This document shows, in pieces, positions 33,136 to 42,243 of a DNA stretch of 64,000 bases. The notes under the pieces were generated by a model that did not search any database, was not told the DNA's origin, and was given only the letters and a program-made list of their open reading frames with translations. Numbering within the stretch: the first letter of the stretch is position 1; every line of letters starts with the position of its first letter. The position numbers were made by a program, and so were the translations under genes. Origin of the DNA: UBA1479 sp040218445 (lineage in GTDB: Bacteria; Pseudomonadota; Alphaproteobacteria; Rhodospirillales; Casp-alpha2); assembly GCA_040218445.1 (NCBI GenBank), contig JAVJRK010000016.1:62001-126000 (forward strand), written 5' to 3'.

Positions 33136-33882
33136 TCACACAAGAATATCGACTCCGGCGTCCGGGTCGGGCAAATGCGCGACACGGCGCACCAACCATA
33201 CGCCCAGGTAAATCAAGGGCGTATCGGCCAAGGCGATCAGAAGCTTCGCGACATAAGTCGCGACAATGATCTTGGCGACCACATCCCAGGGCAGGTTCAA
33301 CCCAAGGCCCAGGAAAATCGAATTTACGATGATGGTATCGGCCAGTTGGCTGGTCATGGTCGATGCGTTGTTACGCAGCCACAAGTGCTTTCCGCGCGTC
33401 ACCCGTTTCCAGAAATGAAACAGACGAACGTCCAGAAGCTGCGCCACCAGATAGGCGGTCATGGACCCGAAGATCAGCATGCCCGGTAGCGTGAACACGC
33501 TTTCATAGGCCGTTTGAATCTGCTCGACGGTTTCATAGTTGACGTTGCCCGCGGGCCAAACGGGCGAGCCCGGCACGACCAGCGCGATCTGAATCACCCC
33601 CAGGATCAGGACGCTCATGGCGAAACCCGTATAGACCATCAGGTTGGCGCGCCGCTGGCCATAGACCTCGCAGACCACATCGGTGATCAGAAAGGTCAAA
33701 GGATAGGTGATCAGCCCCGCCGTAAGCGTGATGGCTTCACCGAACAAACCATTCGGCAGGCTTTCAGGAAAGGCCAGGAACAGTTTGCCGGCAATGACGT
33801 TGGTCATCACCAGAACAACCACGAAAGCCGCCATCAGCACGCTGAAGACAAGTTCCGCCCGATCCCCCATGTGACCGCCCAT
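33136..33882 (-). CDS. yhhQ: Queuosine precursor transporter (YhhQ/VUT family)
   Basis: The 248-residue protein has about six transmembrane helices and the family motifs VVLVMTNVIAGKLF near the N-terminus, FLITDVVCEVYGQRRANLMVY in the middle, and LRNNASTMTSQLADTIIVNSIFLGLG, which marks the Vut_1 family. YhhQ imports 7-cyano-7-deazaguanine or related queuosine precursors for tRNA modification. The ATG at 33882 has GGGAGG upstream and is preferred; a second ATG is four codons later. It follows the crotonase gene by 52 bp on the same strand. Confidence 0.9.
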   Translation of the reverse strand: MGGHMGDRAELVFSVLMAAFVVVLVMTNVIAGKLFLAFPESLPNGLFGEAITLTAGLITYPLTFLITDVVCEVYGQRRANLMVYTGFAMSVLILGVIQIALVVPGSPVWPAGNVNYETVEQIQTAYESVFTLPGMLIFGSMTAYLVAQLLDVRLFHFWKRVTRGKHLWLRNNASTMTSQLADTIIVNSIFLGLGLNLPWDVVAKIIVATYVAKLLIALADTPLIYLGVWLVRRVAHLPDPDAGVDILV

Positions 33883-33934
33883 ATGCGCCTCCCCCGAATT
33901 ACGACGCCCCACCGGCGCCCGGACGGGGGGCAGT

Positions 33935-34732
33935 CTAGCCCTTGGCCTTGCGTGCGAGGAAGCCCCCAAGCATTTCCTGCGGCTCGCCGGTCTTGAAGCT
34001 GTCACCGAACACGGGAATGGTCTGGGCGATGGCCTCTTCCGGCGGCAGGCTTTCCCACGACCGGATCAGCTTTTTCTGGGTCCGAATGGAATGGGGGCCG
34101 GATTCGACAATGGCCTGAACGGACCGGTCCAGAACCGCATCCAATTCACCCGGCGTGGTCAGAAATTCGACAAAACCCCATTGGTGGGCTGTCGCCGCAT
34201 CAATCATTTCACCGGTCATCAGCAGCCAACGCGTCCGCCCCCATCCGACCAGATGGGGCAGCAGCACGGCTTCGATCACGCTGGGCAAACCGACCCGAAC
34301 CTCGGGCATGCCGAACTTGGCATTATCGGCCGCGATGCGGAAATCACAGGCCGCTGCCAATTCCATGCCGCCGCCCAGGCAATAGCCGTTGATCCGGGCG
34401 ATCACCGGCACGGGCAGGTCGCGGATCGCCGCCATCACGCCATGCAGGCGGGTGATGAAGGCGCGTGCGGACTGCGGATCCAACGCCGCCATTTCCCCGA
34501 TGTCCGCCCCGCCGACGAAGGACCGGTCGCCGACGCCGGTCATCACCACCGCCCGCAGATCGGGATCATCCGCAAGCCCGTTCAGGGTTTGCGTCAATTC
34601 GGTCATCAGGTCGCTGTTCAGAACGTTCAGTTTGTCCGGGCGGTTCACGGACAGCCAGGTCACGCCGCCCTTGTCTTCAACGAGTACGGTATCGGTCAAT
34701 TCTTCCTCCATGGCAGATCGGGGAAGCAGCAT
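33935..34732 (-). CDS. Enoyl-CoA hydratase/isomerase family protein
   Basis: The crotonase-fold protein (265 residues from this start) shows VNRPDKLNVLNSDLM, the first oxyanion-hole segment RSFVGGADIGEM, the second in INGYCLGGGMELAAACDFRIA, and MPEVRVGLPSVIEAVLLPHLVGWGR, a variant of the region that holds the catalytic glutamates. It probably acts on an acyl-CoA, but the exact reaction is not readable. The ATG at 34732 is chosen because GGGGGA stands upstream; an ATG at 34711 and a TTG at 34756 are alternatives. It is divergent from the NIPSNAP-rnd operon. Confidence 0.88.
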   Translation of the reverse strand: MLLPRSAMEEELTDTVLVEDKGGVTWLSVNRPDKLNVLNSDLMTELTQTLNGLADDPDLRAVVMTGVGDRSFVGGADIGEMAALDPQSARAFITRLHGVMAAIRDLPVPVIARINGYCLGGGMELAAACDFRIAADNAKFGMPEVRVGLPSVIEAVLLPHLVGWGRTRWLLMTGEMIDAATAHQWGFVEFLTTPGELDAVLDRSVQAIVESGPHSIRTQKKLIRSWESLPPEEAIAQTIPVFGDSFKTGEPQEMLGGFLARKAKG

Positions 34733-34853
34733 TTCCCCCTGCCGTTTCTTTGACAAGGCCGCAGCGTTTCACTTTGGCGGACAATCGCACTAACGTATAA
34801 CCAACCAGCGGCCAGCCAAAACACCCGCCGCATACCAAGGAGGACGACCAAGA

Positions 34854-35165
34854 ATGATCATCGACCATCGCACCTATACCGTTCAGCACGGCATGAACAA
34901 ACAATACCTGGACCTGTTCGAGGCCGAAGGCCTGCCCGTGCAGCTGCGCCACCTGAACCTTATTGGATACTTCACCACCTCGGTCGGCCCGCAGAACGAG
35001 TTCGTCCATCTTTGGAGCTATGACGACCTGACCGATATGGAACGCCGCCGCGCCGCCCGCGATGCCGATCCCGACTGGACCGTCTACAAAAAGAAAAGCG
35101 CCGGCATGTTGGTCAAACAGGAAAACAAGCTCATCACGCCCGTCAGCTTTTCGCCCCTCAAATGA
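34854..35165 (+). CDS. NIPSNAP-family protein
   Basis: The 103-residue protein is a single NIPSNAP (ferredoxin-like dimeric alpha/beta barrel) domain: IIDHRTYTVQHGMNKQYLDLFEAEG, GYFTTSVGPQNEFVHLWSYDDLTDMERRR, then DPDWTVYKKKSAGMLVKQENKLITP. Its biochemical role in bacteria is poorly known. AGGAGG precedes the ATG. Its stop overlaps the start of the ribonuclease D gene in an ATGA arrangement, so the two are translationally coupled. Confidence 0.9.
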   Translation: MIIDHRTYTVQHGMNKQYLDLFEAEGLPVQLRHLNLIGYFTTSVGPQNEFVHLWSYDDLTDMERRRAARDADPDWTVYKKKSAGMLVKQENKLITPVSFSPLK

Positions 35166-36325
35166 ATCTGATCACCGATAACGACGCCCTTAAGGCGTTT
35201 TGCGCGCCCCTTGCGTCCGCCGAATACATCACCGTGGACACGGAATTCATCCGGGAACGGACCTATTGGCCCGTGCTCTGCCTGTTGCAGATCGGCGGGC
35301 CGGACGATGCGGCGGCGGTCGATGCGCTGGCGCCGGGCATCGACCTGACCCCGGTGTTCGAACTGCTTGCCGACAAGAACATTCTGAAGGTCTTCCACGC
35401 CGCCCGGCAGGACATGGAAATCTTCTGCCAGGCCATGGATGACTGCCCGACGCCGGTGTTCAACACGCAGGTCGCCGCCATGGTCTGCGGGTTCGGTGAT
35501 TCCGTCGGCTACGAAACGCTGGTGTCCAAGCTGGTCAAACAATCGATCGACAAAAGCTCGCGCTTTACCGATTGGTCCGCGCGCCCGCTTTCGGACAAGC
35601 AGATCAGTTATGCCCTGTCCGACGTGACGCACCTGCGGACCGTCTATGAAAAGCTGCAAGCCAAGCTTGAAAAGAACGGCCGCCTATCCTGGGTCGCCGC
35701 CGAAATGGAAGCCCTGCAGGAACGCAGCTTCTACGAAACGGATCCGCAGGAAGCGTTCGAACGCCTGAAAGTCCGCCGCCCGACCCCCCGGCTTCTGGCC
35801 ATCCTGCGTGAAATTGCCGCCTGGCGTGAAACGGAAGCCCAACGCGCCGACGTGCCGCGAAACCGTATTCTGCGCGATGAATCGATCGTCGAAATCGCCC
35901 ATCACCCCCCAAAATCCGTCGCCAATCTGGCCCGCATCCGCGGCCTATCGCAAAAGATGGCCGAGGGCTGGCAGGGGCGCCAGATCATGGAAGCCGTGGA
36001 CCGAGGACGCGATCTTCCCGATGACGAATGCCCCAAGCCGGTCGAAAAACCGCAGCTACCCCGTGGCATCGGGCCCGTGTCGGACCTGTTGAAGGTATTC
36101 CTGAAAATGTGCGCCGAGGATTCCGGTGTCGCACAGCGCCTGATCGCCAATTCCGAAGACATCGACGTTCTGGCCGCCTTTGGCGAAGAAGCCGATATCG
36201 GGGCGCTGAAAGGCTGGCGGCGGGAATTGTTCGGCGAGGCCGCCTTGCGCCTGCGCGACGGGCGCATGGGGCTGGCCATCAAGGACCGCAATCTGACCGT
36301 TGTCGATCTGCCGTCCGGGACCTAG
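35162..36325 (+). CDS. rnd: Ribonuclease D
   Basis: The 387-residue 3'-5' exoribonuclease trims tRNA 3' ends. The DEDD catalytic residues are visible: YITVDTEFIRE (Exo I, Asp and Glu), FHAARQDMEIF (Exo II, Asp), and SYALSDVTHLRTVY (Exo III, Tyr and Asp). The C-terminal half contains HRDC-like domains (RLKVRRPTPRLLAILREIAAWRETEAQRADVPRNRIL). The start overlaps the NIPSNAP stop by 4 bp. The GST gene follows 31 bp downstream. Confidence 0.95.
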   Translation: MNLITDNDALKAFCAPLASAEYITVDTEFIRERTYWPVLCLLQIGGPDDAAAVDALAPGIDLTPVFELLADKNILKVFHAARQDMEIFCQAMDDCPTPVFNTQVAAMVCGFGDSVGYETLVSKLVKQSIDKSSRFTDWSARPLSDKQISYALSDVTHLRTVYEKLQAKLEKNGRLSWVAAEMEALQERSFYETDPQEAFERLKVRRPTPRLLAILREIAAWRETEAQRADVPRNRILRDESIVEIAHHPPKSVANLARIRGLSQKMAEGWQGRQIMEAVDRGRDLPDDECPKPVEKPQLPRGIGPVSDLLKVFLKMCAEDSGVAQRLIANSEDIDVLAAFGEEADIGALKGWRRELFGEAALRLRDGRMGLAIKDRNLTVVDLPSGT

Positions 36326-36356
36326 ATAAACCTGATCTGCACCGGAGTTTCCCAAC

Positions 36357-36977
36357 ATGCACCGACTTGTCGGCCAATACGATTCCCCGTTCCTCAGACG
36401 CGTTGCCGTGACCATGCAGTATTACGGCATCGATTATGACCGACAGGTGCTGTCCGTATTCAGCAATGCAGACGAGGTCGCGGAGATCAATCCGCTGATC
36501 AAGGTGCCGGTGCTGATCCTGCCGAACGGGGAAAAGATTTTCGACAGCCAGATAATCCTGGACTACCTGGACGAGGAAGCCGGGCCGGACAAATCCCTGA
36601 CGCCGGCGAACGGCGCCGAACGCCGGGCCGTGCTGCGTGCGGTCACCATCGGCTGGGGCCTGGCGGAAAAAAGCGTCGCCCTTTCCGTCGACAAGAACCT
36701 GCACGCCAATGCGCCGTCGCTGCAATGGCGCCACCGGGTCCGCCATCAGATCAAGTTGGCCCTGGATTGGCTGGAAGCCGAAGCCTCACCCGACGGGCCC
36801 TGGTTTTTCGGTGACAAGATGACCCAGGCGGACATCACCATCGGCGCGGCCTTGGACCATGTGCAATTCCGTCACGAACGGGAATTGGACTGGGCAACCC
36901 ACCCCAAGCTTCAGGCACTCCATGCCCGTGCCATGGCTTTGGACTGCTTCAAGGCCGTCCCGCTGATCGAAGGTTAA
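36357..36977 (+). CDS. Glutathione S-transferase family protein
   Basis: The 206-residue protein has an N-terminal thioredoxin-like domain (MHRLVGQYDSPFLRRVAVTMQYYGIDYDRQ) with the glutathione-binding KVPVLILPNGEKIFDSQIILDYLDEE (cis-Pro and Glu/Ser motif) and a helical C-terminal domain from about residue 85. Class cannot be fixed; a serine (YDSPF) stands at the catalytic N-cap position as in many bacterial members. It probably belongs to the NIPSNAP-rnd-GST transcription unit. It converges on ppx, 24 bp away. Confidence 0.9.
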   Translation: MHRLVGQYDSPFLRRVAVTMQYYGIDYDRQVLSVFSNADEVAEINPLIKVPVLILPNGEKIFDSQIILDYLDEEAGPDKSLTPANGAERRAVLRAVTIGWGLAEKSVALSVDKNLHANAPSLQWRHRVRHQIKLALDWLEAEASPDGPWFFGDKMTQADITIGAALDHVQFRHERELDWATHPKLQALHARAMALDCFKAVPLIEG

Positions 36978-37001
36978 GGATATTCGGTCAATGGGCCGAG
37001 C

Positions 37002-38549
37002 CTAATCGTCCGAGGCTTTTCCAAAAGCTGCCCCGTCGAATCCCAATGCCGAAGCCAGGGTCTTCAGCCGCCGTTCCACTGCATCGCCCGTGAACACGGA
37101 CCGGTCTTTGACCGGCAAGCGCAGGCTGAGTTCCGAGCCCGCGGGCTTTAATGCCGTGCGGCCGATCAGGCCGGGCGCCGATCCCGATACCGTATGCGCC
37201 AACCGCAGGGCCAATCCGACCGCATTGGCAATGCGGTGGTCGTCTTCATCCAGCAGGTGCAGCACGGGGGCCGCGAACGGTGCTTCCGGATCGCCGTTGT
37301 ACCGGACGAACACCGCCATGGCGAGAAACGCCCGATCAAGATGCGTGAGCCCCGCATAAGGCAGCCGCAGCACCCGGAAAAAGGCATGTTCGGCACGATA
37401 ATCGGGATGTTCGGTCCAGCCGATATCGCTCAACAGGCAGGCGACATAACGCAACCGGGCATGGCGCGAGTTTTCCTTGGGAAACAGGGGCGCCATCCAG
37501 TCGCGGATTTCGTCTCCGGCCATGGTGAACCGCCCGCCGCGCTCCGACAGGGTTTCACATCCGGCAATCAACGGATCTTGCGCGCGGATTTCCTTCGGCA
37601 ACCCCTTGATCATTTGGCCTTCGCGCATGCCGAAGCCCGAGAACACGATCTTTTCCGGGCGCGCGATGTCCAACAACTTGTCCATGGTCATGGCCGCGAA
37701 CGGCAGGGTCTCGATCCGCCGCCGTGGGATCGGCATGTTCTGCAAGGATTCCTTGCCCAGGCCCGAAAGCACCTGACACAGATGGCGCAGATCCGAATAG
37801 CCCATCGTGAAGCCGTCGATGATATGGATCGGATAATGGGTCTGTTCGATGAAAATGCGCGCCAGAACGCGCCACGAGCCCCCCACGGCGAACAGCGTAC
37901 GGCCGCGGATGTCCTTTAGCCACTTATGCTGGGAAAACTGCTGCTCAACAACCGGGCCTGCCTTCTGAATATCACCGCCGACGGCATCGGGCAGCCGCAG
38001 ATGGCCCAACGGCAGCGTCGCATTGGCGCCGAACTGCCCCTTGTCCAAACAGATCAAATCAAGCGAGCCCCCGCCCAAGTCGCCCAACAAGCCATCAGCC
38101 TTCGGTACGCCGACCAACAAGCCCAGTGCCGACAGACGGGCTTCCTCTGCGCCGGACGGGATTTGTACAGAGACCTTGAAGGTGTTTTCGATCTCCTCGA
38201 CGAACTTCAGACCGTCCGCCGCCTCGCGCACGGCGGCCGTGGCCACCAGTTCCAGGCGCTCCACCCCCATGCCTTTGGCCAGCCGGATAAACCGTGCCAA
38301 GGCCGCATGGGCACGCTGCACGCCTTTTTTGTGCAGTTTGCCGGTCTTGGCCAAACCGCGGACCAGCCCGCAATCGGCCTTTTCATTGAACATGGGTACG
38401 GGCAGCCGCGCCGGCGTGTCGTAAACGACCAGGCGCACGGATGACGATCCGATATCGACCACGGCGACACGGCCGTGGGCACGGTCGTCTTCGAACAGAT
38501 CACGTTTTGACGCGGCCTGGCCGGCGCCGTTGTCTCTGTGAAGGCTCAT
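37002..38549 (-). CDS. ppx: Ppx/GppA-family exopolyphosphatase
   Basis: The 515-residue protein is an acetate/sugar kinase-superfamily phosphatase with the phosphate motifs VAVVDIGSSSVRLVVYD near residue 30 and LGDLGGGSLDLICLDKG near residue 155. A long C-terminal HD-like domain follows. Exopolyphosphatases release phosphate from polyphosphate, and some members hydrolyse pppGpp. It follows ppk on the same strand by about 42 bp, so synthesis and degradation of polyphosphate are probably co-transcribed. Confidence 0.93.
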   Translation of the reverse strand: MSLHRDNGAGQAASKRDLFEDDRAHGRVAVVDIGSSSVRLVVYDTPARLPVPMFNEKADCGLVRGLAKTGKLHKKGVQRAHAALARFIRLAKGMGVERLELVATAAVREAADGLKFVEEIENTFKVSVQIPSGAEEARLSALGLLVGVPKADGLLGDLGGGSLDLICLDKGQFGANATLPLGHLRLPDAVGGDIQKAGPVVEQQFSQHKWLKDIRGRTLFAVGGSWRVLARIFIEQTHYPIHIIDGFTMGYSDLRHLCQVLSGLGKESLQNMPIPRRRIETLPFAAMTMDKLLDIARPEKIVFSGFGMREGQMIKGLPKEIRAQDPLIAGCETLSERGGRFTMAGDEIRDWMAPLFPKENSRHARLRYVACLLSDIGWTEHPDYRAEHAFFRVLRLPYAGLTHLDRAFLAMAVFVRYNGDPEAPFAAPVLHLLDEDDHRIANAVGLALRLAHTVSGSAPGLIGRTALKPAGSELSLRLPVKDRSVFTGDAVERRLKTLASALGFDGAAFGKASDD

Positions 38550-38591
38550 GCGAAGGCTGCTCTCGCCGATGAATGCCGCGCGGAAAAGGGC

Positions 38592-40790
38592 TTACTTGCC
38601 GTTCTGCCCTTTTTTCCCTGACTTTTTGTCGAGCGCGCTTCCGCGCCCCGACAACGAGGGATTGGTCATAAAGTAATTATGCGCGGAAAAGCCATCGGAA
38701 TCCAACCGTGAGAAACTGCCGTCTCCATTCAGAACCCAACTTTGTGCCGTGTCCTTCAGGTTGGCTTCCATGATCTCGTCCATGACTTGCGCGTGGACGG
38801 TTTCATTCTCGATGGGAACCAGGGTTTCGATCCGGCGGTACAGATTGCGGGGCATCCAATCCGCGGACGAGATGAATATCTTGGCATGGCGGGACGGCAG
38901 GTCGTGGCCGTTACCGAAACATACGATGCGCGAGTGTTCCAGGAACCGCCCGACAATGCTTTTGACACGGATGTTATCCGACAGACCGGGCACGCCCGGG
39001 CGCAGGCAACAGATGCCGCGCACGATCAGCTCGATTTTCACGCCCGCCTGGGATGCCTTGTACAACGCCTCGATCATCACCGGATCGACGACGGAATTCA
39101 TTTTTGCCCAGATTCCCGCCGGCTTTCCGGCCTTGGCGTTGGCAGCCTCTGTTTCGATCAGATCGACCAAATGCGGCCGAAGGGTCAAGGGCGAGAACGT
39201 CAGTTTCTGCATCGCCGTCGGTTTGGCGTAGCCGGTCATGTAATTGAACAGCTTGGATGCATCCTGAGCCAACACGGGATCGCAGGTGAAGAAGCTGAGA
39301 TCGGTGTAGATCTTGGCCGTAATCGGGTGGTAGTTGCCGGTCCCGAAATGACAATAAGGCCGCAGGTCCGAGCCCTCGCGCCGCACGATCAGGTTGACCT
39401 TGGCGTGGGTCTTCATGTCGACGAAGCCGTAGACCACCTGCACCCCGGCACGTTCCAGGTCGCGCGCCCAGCGAATGTTGGCTTCTTCATCGAACCGGGC
39501 TTTCAGTTCCACCAGGGCCGTCACGGATTTTCCGGCCTCCGCCGCTTCGATCAGGGCGGCGACGATCGGCGAATCGTTGCTGGTCCGGTAAAGGGTTTGC
39601 TTGATCGCGACCACGTTGGGGTCGCGTGCCGCCTGCCGGACGAACTGCACCACCACATCGAAGCTTTCATAGGGGTGATGGACGATGATGTCCTTCTGGC
39701 GGATGGCGGCAAAGATGTCGCCGCCGAAATCACGGATGCGTTCCGGGAACCGCGCATTGAACGGCGTGAACAACAGGTCCGGCCGTTCGCTGAGAATCAG
39801 TTGCTTGGTATCGACCAACCCCAACAATCCCGGATTGGGCATGACGTCTTCGGGCGAGGCGTCGGTTTCGGAAATCACGAAATCGCGCAGTTCCGGCGGC
39901 GCATCCGCGTTGAAGGTCAGCCGAATGACGGTACCGCGGCGACGGCGTTTAAGCGCCGATTCAAAGGTCCGCACCAAATCTTCGGCTTCTTCGTCGATTT
40001 CCATCTCGCTGTCGCGGATGACGCGGAACGTGGCCTTCTGCAGCACTTCGAAACTGGGAAACCATATATCCAGAAACAGGCCGATCACGTCTTCCAGGGG
40101 GATGAAGCGAATGGCGTCCCCCGGCAGACGGATGAAACGGTCAAGTTGATTGGGGACAGGCAACAGGGCGCGCAGCGGCTCTTCCATGCCCGGCTGGGTC
40201 AGGGACAGCACCAATGAGAACCCCATGTTGGGCATGAACGGGAACGGGTGCGCCGGGTCGATGGCAAGCGGCGTCAGCACCGGCATGATGCCGTCCATGT
40301 ATTTGCGCAGCCAGGTCTTCTCTTTCGCCGTCAAGTCGTCGGGTTTGACGACGGAAATCCCTTCCCCGCGAAGTTCGTCGACCAGCTTTCCCCAGCAATC
40401 ATGCTGGGCCTGCATCAACCGGCCCACTTCCAGGTGAATGGCCTGCAGTTGTTCAGCCGGCGTCTGGCCGTCTTCCGACGGCGTGCCGACCCCTGCCCGG
40501 ACCTGGCCCTTCAGACCGGCCACACGGACCATGTAAAATTCATCCAGGTTCGAAGCCGAAATCGACAAAAATCTCAGCCGCTCCAATAGCGGATGGTTCT
40601 TGTTGTTGGCCTCTTCCAGAACACGGAAATTGAATGCCAACCACGAAATTTCGCGGTTGATATAGCGTTCGCGCAATTGCCGGGTGCGGGCGCGGCGTTG
40701 GGGCGCCCGCGCAGCCCCTTCCTTGGCACCTGCACTGTCATCGGGGTGGCCACCGGCTTTCGCCGGGTTATCCATTTGAATGTCGTCCAT
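38592..40790 (-). CDS. ppk: Polyphosphate kinase 1
   Basis: PPK1 polymerises the terminal phosphate of ATP into polyphosphate. From the ATG at 40790 the protein is 732 residues: an N-terminal domain (REISWLAFNFRVLEEANNKNHPLLERLRFLSISASNLDEFYMVRV), a head domain, and two phospholipase D-like catalytic domains, including the autophosphorylated histidine region in FVDMKTHAKVNL and NGHDLPSRHAKIFISSADWM. A longer start at 40835 exists, but a 7-bp GC hairpin would then lie inside the coding sequence. ppx follows immediately. Confidence 0.95.
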   Translation of the reverse strand: MDDIQMDNPAKAGGHPDDSAGAKEGAARAPQRRARTRQLRERYINREISWLAFNFRVLEEANNKNHPLLERLRFLSISASNLDEFYMVRVAGLKGQVRAGVGTPSEDGQTPAEQLQAIHLEVGRLMQAQHDCWGKLVDELRGEGISVVKPDDLTAKEKTWLRKYMDGIMPVLTPLAIDPAHPFPFMPNMGFSLVLSLTQPGMEEPLRALLPVPNQLDRFIRLPGDAIRFIPLEDVIGLFLDIWFPSFEVLQKATFRVIRDSEMEIDEEAEDLVRTFESALKRRRRGTVIRLTFNADAPPELRDFVISETDASPEDVMPNPGLLGLVDTKQLILSERPDLLFTPFNARFPERIRDFGGDIFAAIRQKDIIVHHPYESFDVVVQFVRQAARDPNVVAIKQTLYRTSNDSPIVAALIEAAEAGKSVTALVELKARFDEEANIRWARDLERAGVQVVYGFVDMKTHAKVNLIVRREGSDLRPYCHFGTGNYHPITAKIYTDLSFFTCDPVLAQDASKLFNYMTGYAKPTAMQKLTFSPLTLRPHLVDLIETEAANAKAGKPAGIWAKMNSVVDPVMIEALYKASQAGVKIELIVRGICCLRPGVPGLSDNIRVKSIVGRFLEHSRIVCFGNGHDLPSRHAKIFISSADWMPRNLYRRIETLVPIENETVHAQVMDEIMEANLKDTAQSWVLNGDGSFSRLDSDGFSAHNYFMTNPSLSGRGSALDKKSGKKGQNGK

Positions 40791-40811
40791 GACCCAGAGT
40801 GTATCCCTCTG

Positions 40812-40833
40812 CCCCCGGGAAGTCACCGGGGGC
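40812..40833. terminator. GC-rich hairpin between the response regulator and ppk
   Basis: CCCCCGG and CCGGGGG form a 7-bp perfect stem with a 7-nt loop. It lies between the receiver-protein stop and the ppk start. It may terminate upstream transcription or attenuate ppk; no T-tract follows. Confidence 0.4.
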
Positions 40834-40868
40834 ATTGGTTACCTTATTATGACACTGTTTATAGGCCG

Positions 40869-41246
40869 TTAAGCATCCAGCGCCTGATTCACGGCCTCCA
40901 AAAGATCCCCTGGGCTGAACGGCTTCAGCAAGCTGGCAACCGCGCCCAAGGCCTCCATGGAATCCGCATAGGGTTTTGCCACGCCGGTAAACCCGCCCGT
41001 TACGGCGATCACACGCAATCCGGGGTTTTGCTGACGCAGCCCCCGAAGGAACTCGATGCCGTCCATCCCGGGCATAAAGATGTCGCAGACGATCAAATCG
41101 AATGTTTCCGGCTGACGCGCGTCGATGGCGGCCGTGCCTTCCTTGCCATCGGCCGCCACGACAACGTCATGCCCCGCACGCATGAGGGTCATCGACATGA
41201 AGTCCCGCACGTCGTCATCGTCGTCGATGACCAGGATCGCCGTCAT
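40869..41246 (-). CDS. Single-domain response regulator receiver protein
   Basis: The 125-residue CheY-like protein contains only the receiver fold: acidic cluster DDDDDVRDF, phosphoacceptor Asp in LIVCDIFMPGMDGIEFL, Thr in IAVTGG, and Lys in LLKPFSPGDL. With no output domain, it would act by protein interaction or phosphotransfer. No histidine kinase lies nearby. It stands between an SDR gene and ppk on the same strand. A role in phosphate or chemotaxis control cannot be read from sequence. Confidence 0.9.
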   Translation of the reverse strand: MTAILVIDDDDDVRDFMSMTLMRAGHDVVVAADGKEGTAAIDARQPETFDLIVCDIFMPGMDGIEFLRGLRQQNPGLRVIAVTGGFTGVAKPYADSMEALGAVASLLKPFSPGDLLEAVNQALDA

Positions 41247-41277
41247 GGCGCGGCCAGATTCCTATGCTGCACAGTCA

Positions 41278-42057
41278 TCATAAGGTTCCCGGATAGGCCC
41301 CGCCATCCATCAGGAAATTCTGGCCGGTCATGAACCCGGCCTGGTCCGAACAGATAAAGGCGCACATATCGCCGAATTCTTCGGCCGTGCCGAACCGCCC
41401 AGAGGGGTTTTCCGCGGCACGCATGGCCGTCATTTCTTCGACACTGATGCCCGCCTGATCGGCCTTGACCTTCATGTTGGTGTGCAGGCGGTCCGTATCG
41501 AACGGCCCCGGCAAAAGGTTGTTGATCGTCACGTTATGGCGCACGGTCTTGCGCGACAGGCCGGCGATGAAACCGGTCAGGCCCGCACGGGCCCCATTGG
41601 ACAGACCAAGGATTTCAATCGGCGACTTGACCGCGCCCGATGTGATGTTGACCACCCGGCCGAACTTGCGTTCGATCATGCCGTCGACGGTCGCCTTGAT
41701 CAGGAAAATCGGGGTCAGCATGTTGGCGTCCACCGCCTTGATCCAATCATCCCGGTCCCAGTCCCGGAAATCGCCCGGCGGCGGACCGCCCGCATTATTG
41801 ACCAGAATATCGGGGTTGGGGCAGGCGGCGAGAACCTCGTTACGGCCTTCTTCGGTGGTGATGTCACCGGCGATGGCCGTCACGGTAACACCCGTTTCCC
41901 TGCGAATCTGCTCCGCCGTTTCTTCCAAAGGACCCGGCGTGCGCGCCGTGATGATGACATCGACGCCTTCCCGCGCCAGCGAGAATGCACAGCCCCGGCC
42001 CAGTCCCTTGGACGCAGCGCAGACAATCGCCTTTTTCCCTTTGATCCCTAAATCCAT
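41278..42057 (-). CDS. SDR-family oxidoreductase lacking the canonical YxxxK
   Basis: The 259-residue Rossmann protein has the N-terminal nucleotide motif ASKGLGRGCAFSLAREG, the NNAGG motif (VNNAGGPPPGDF) and the catalytic serine strand NITSGAVKSP. Where the SDR tyrosine and lysine should stand (YxxxK), the sequence reads LGLSNGARAGLTGF; aligned, this gives Ser and Arg. This belongs to a known divergent beta-ketoacyl reductase-like subgroup. Activity may be altered or lost. It lies 31 bp upstream of the receiver-protein gene. Confidence 0.88.
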   Translation of the reverse strand: MDLGIKGKKAIVCAASKGLGRGCAFSLAREGVDVIITARTPGPLEETAEQIRRETGVTVTAIAGDITTEEGRNEVLAACPNPDILVNNAGGPPPGDFRDWDRDDWIKAVDANMLTPIFLIKATVDGMIERKFGRVVNITSGAVKSPIEILGLSNGARAGLTGFIAGLSRKTVRHNVTINNLLPGPFDTDRLHTNMKVKADQAGISVEEMTAMRAAENPSGRFGTAEEFGDMCAFICSDQAGFMTGQNFLMDGGAYPGTL

Positions 42058-42243
42058 GTGGTTTCTCCTTTTTTAAATTGCGGCGGCGAAATCGCGCCGA
42101 TCATTGGTTGATATAGGACAAGGGAATACCCCTGCCGGTCAAGGCTCACCCGCACGTTTCGGGCTGTCATTAGAACGTCACTTTACTTCCGCATAGCCGG
42201 AACCCAGAAGAAACCGGTTGAAACAGGCAGAAGGGCCAGCCCC

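Noticed and set aside
38742..40217. 491-codon open frame antisense to ppk
   Set aside because: It is a shadow of the high-GC ppk coding sequence. The translation is rich in Arg, His and Gly without domain features.
40791..40835. Upstream ATG for ppk with an AAGG element
   Set aside because: The added 15 residues would be encoded by a strong GC hairpin, and homologues do not support the extension, although it cannot be fully excluded.
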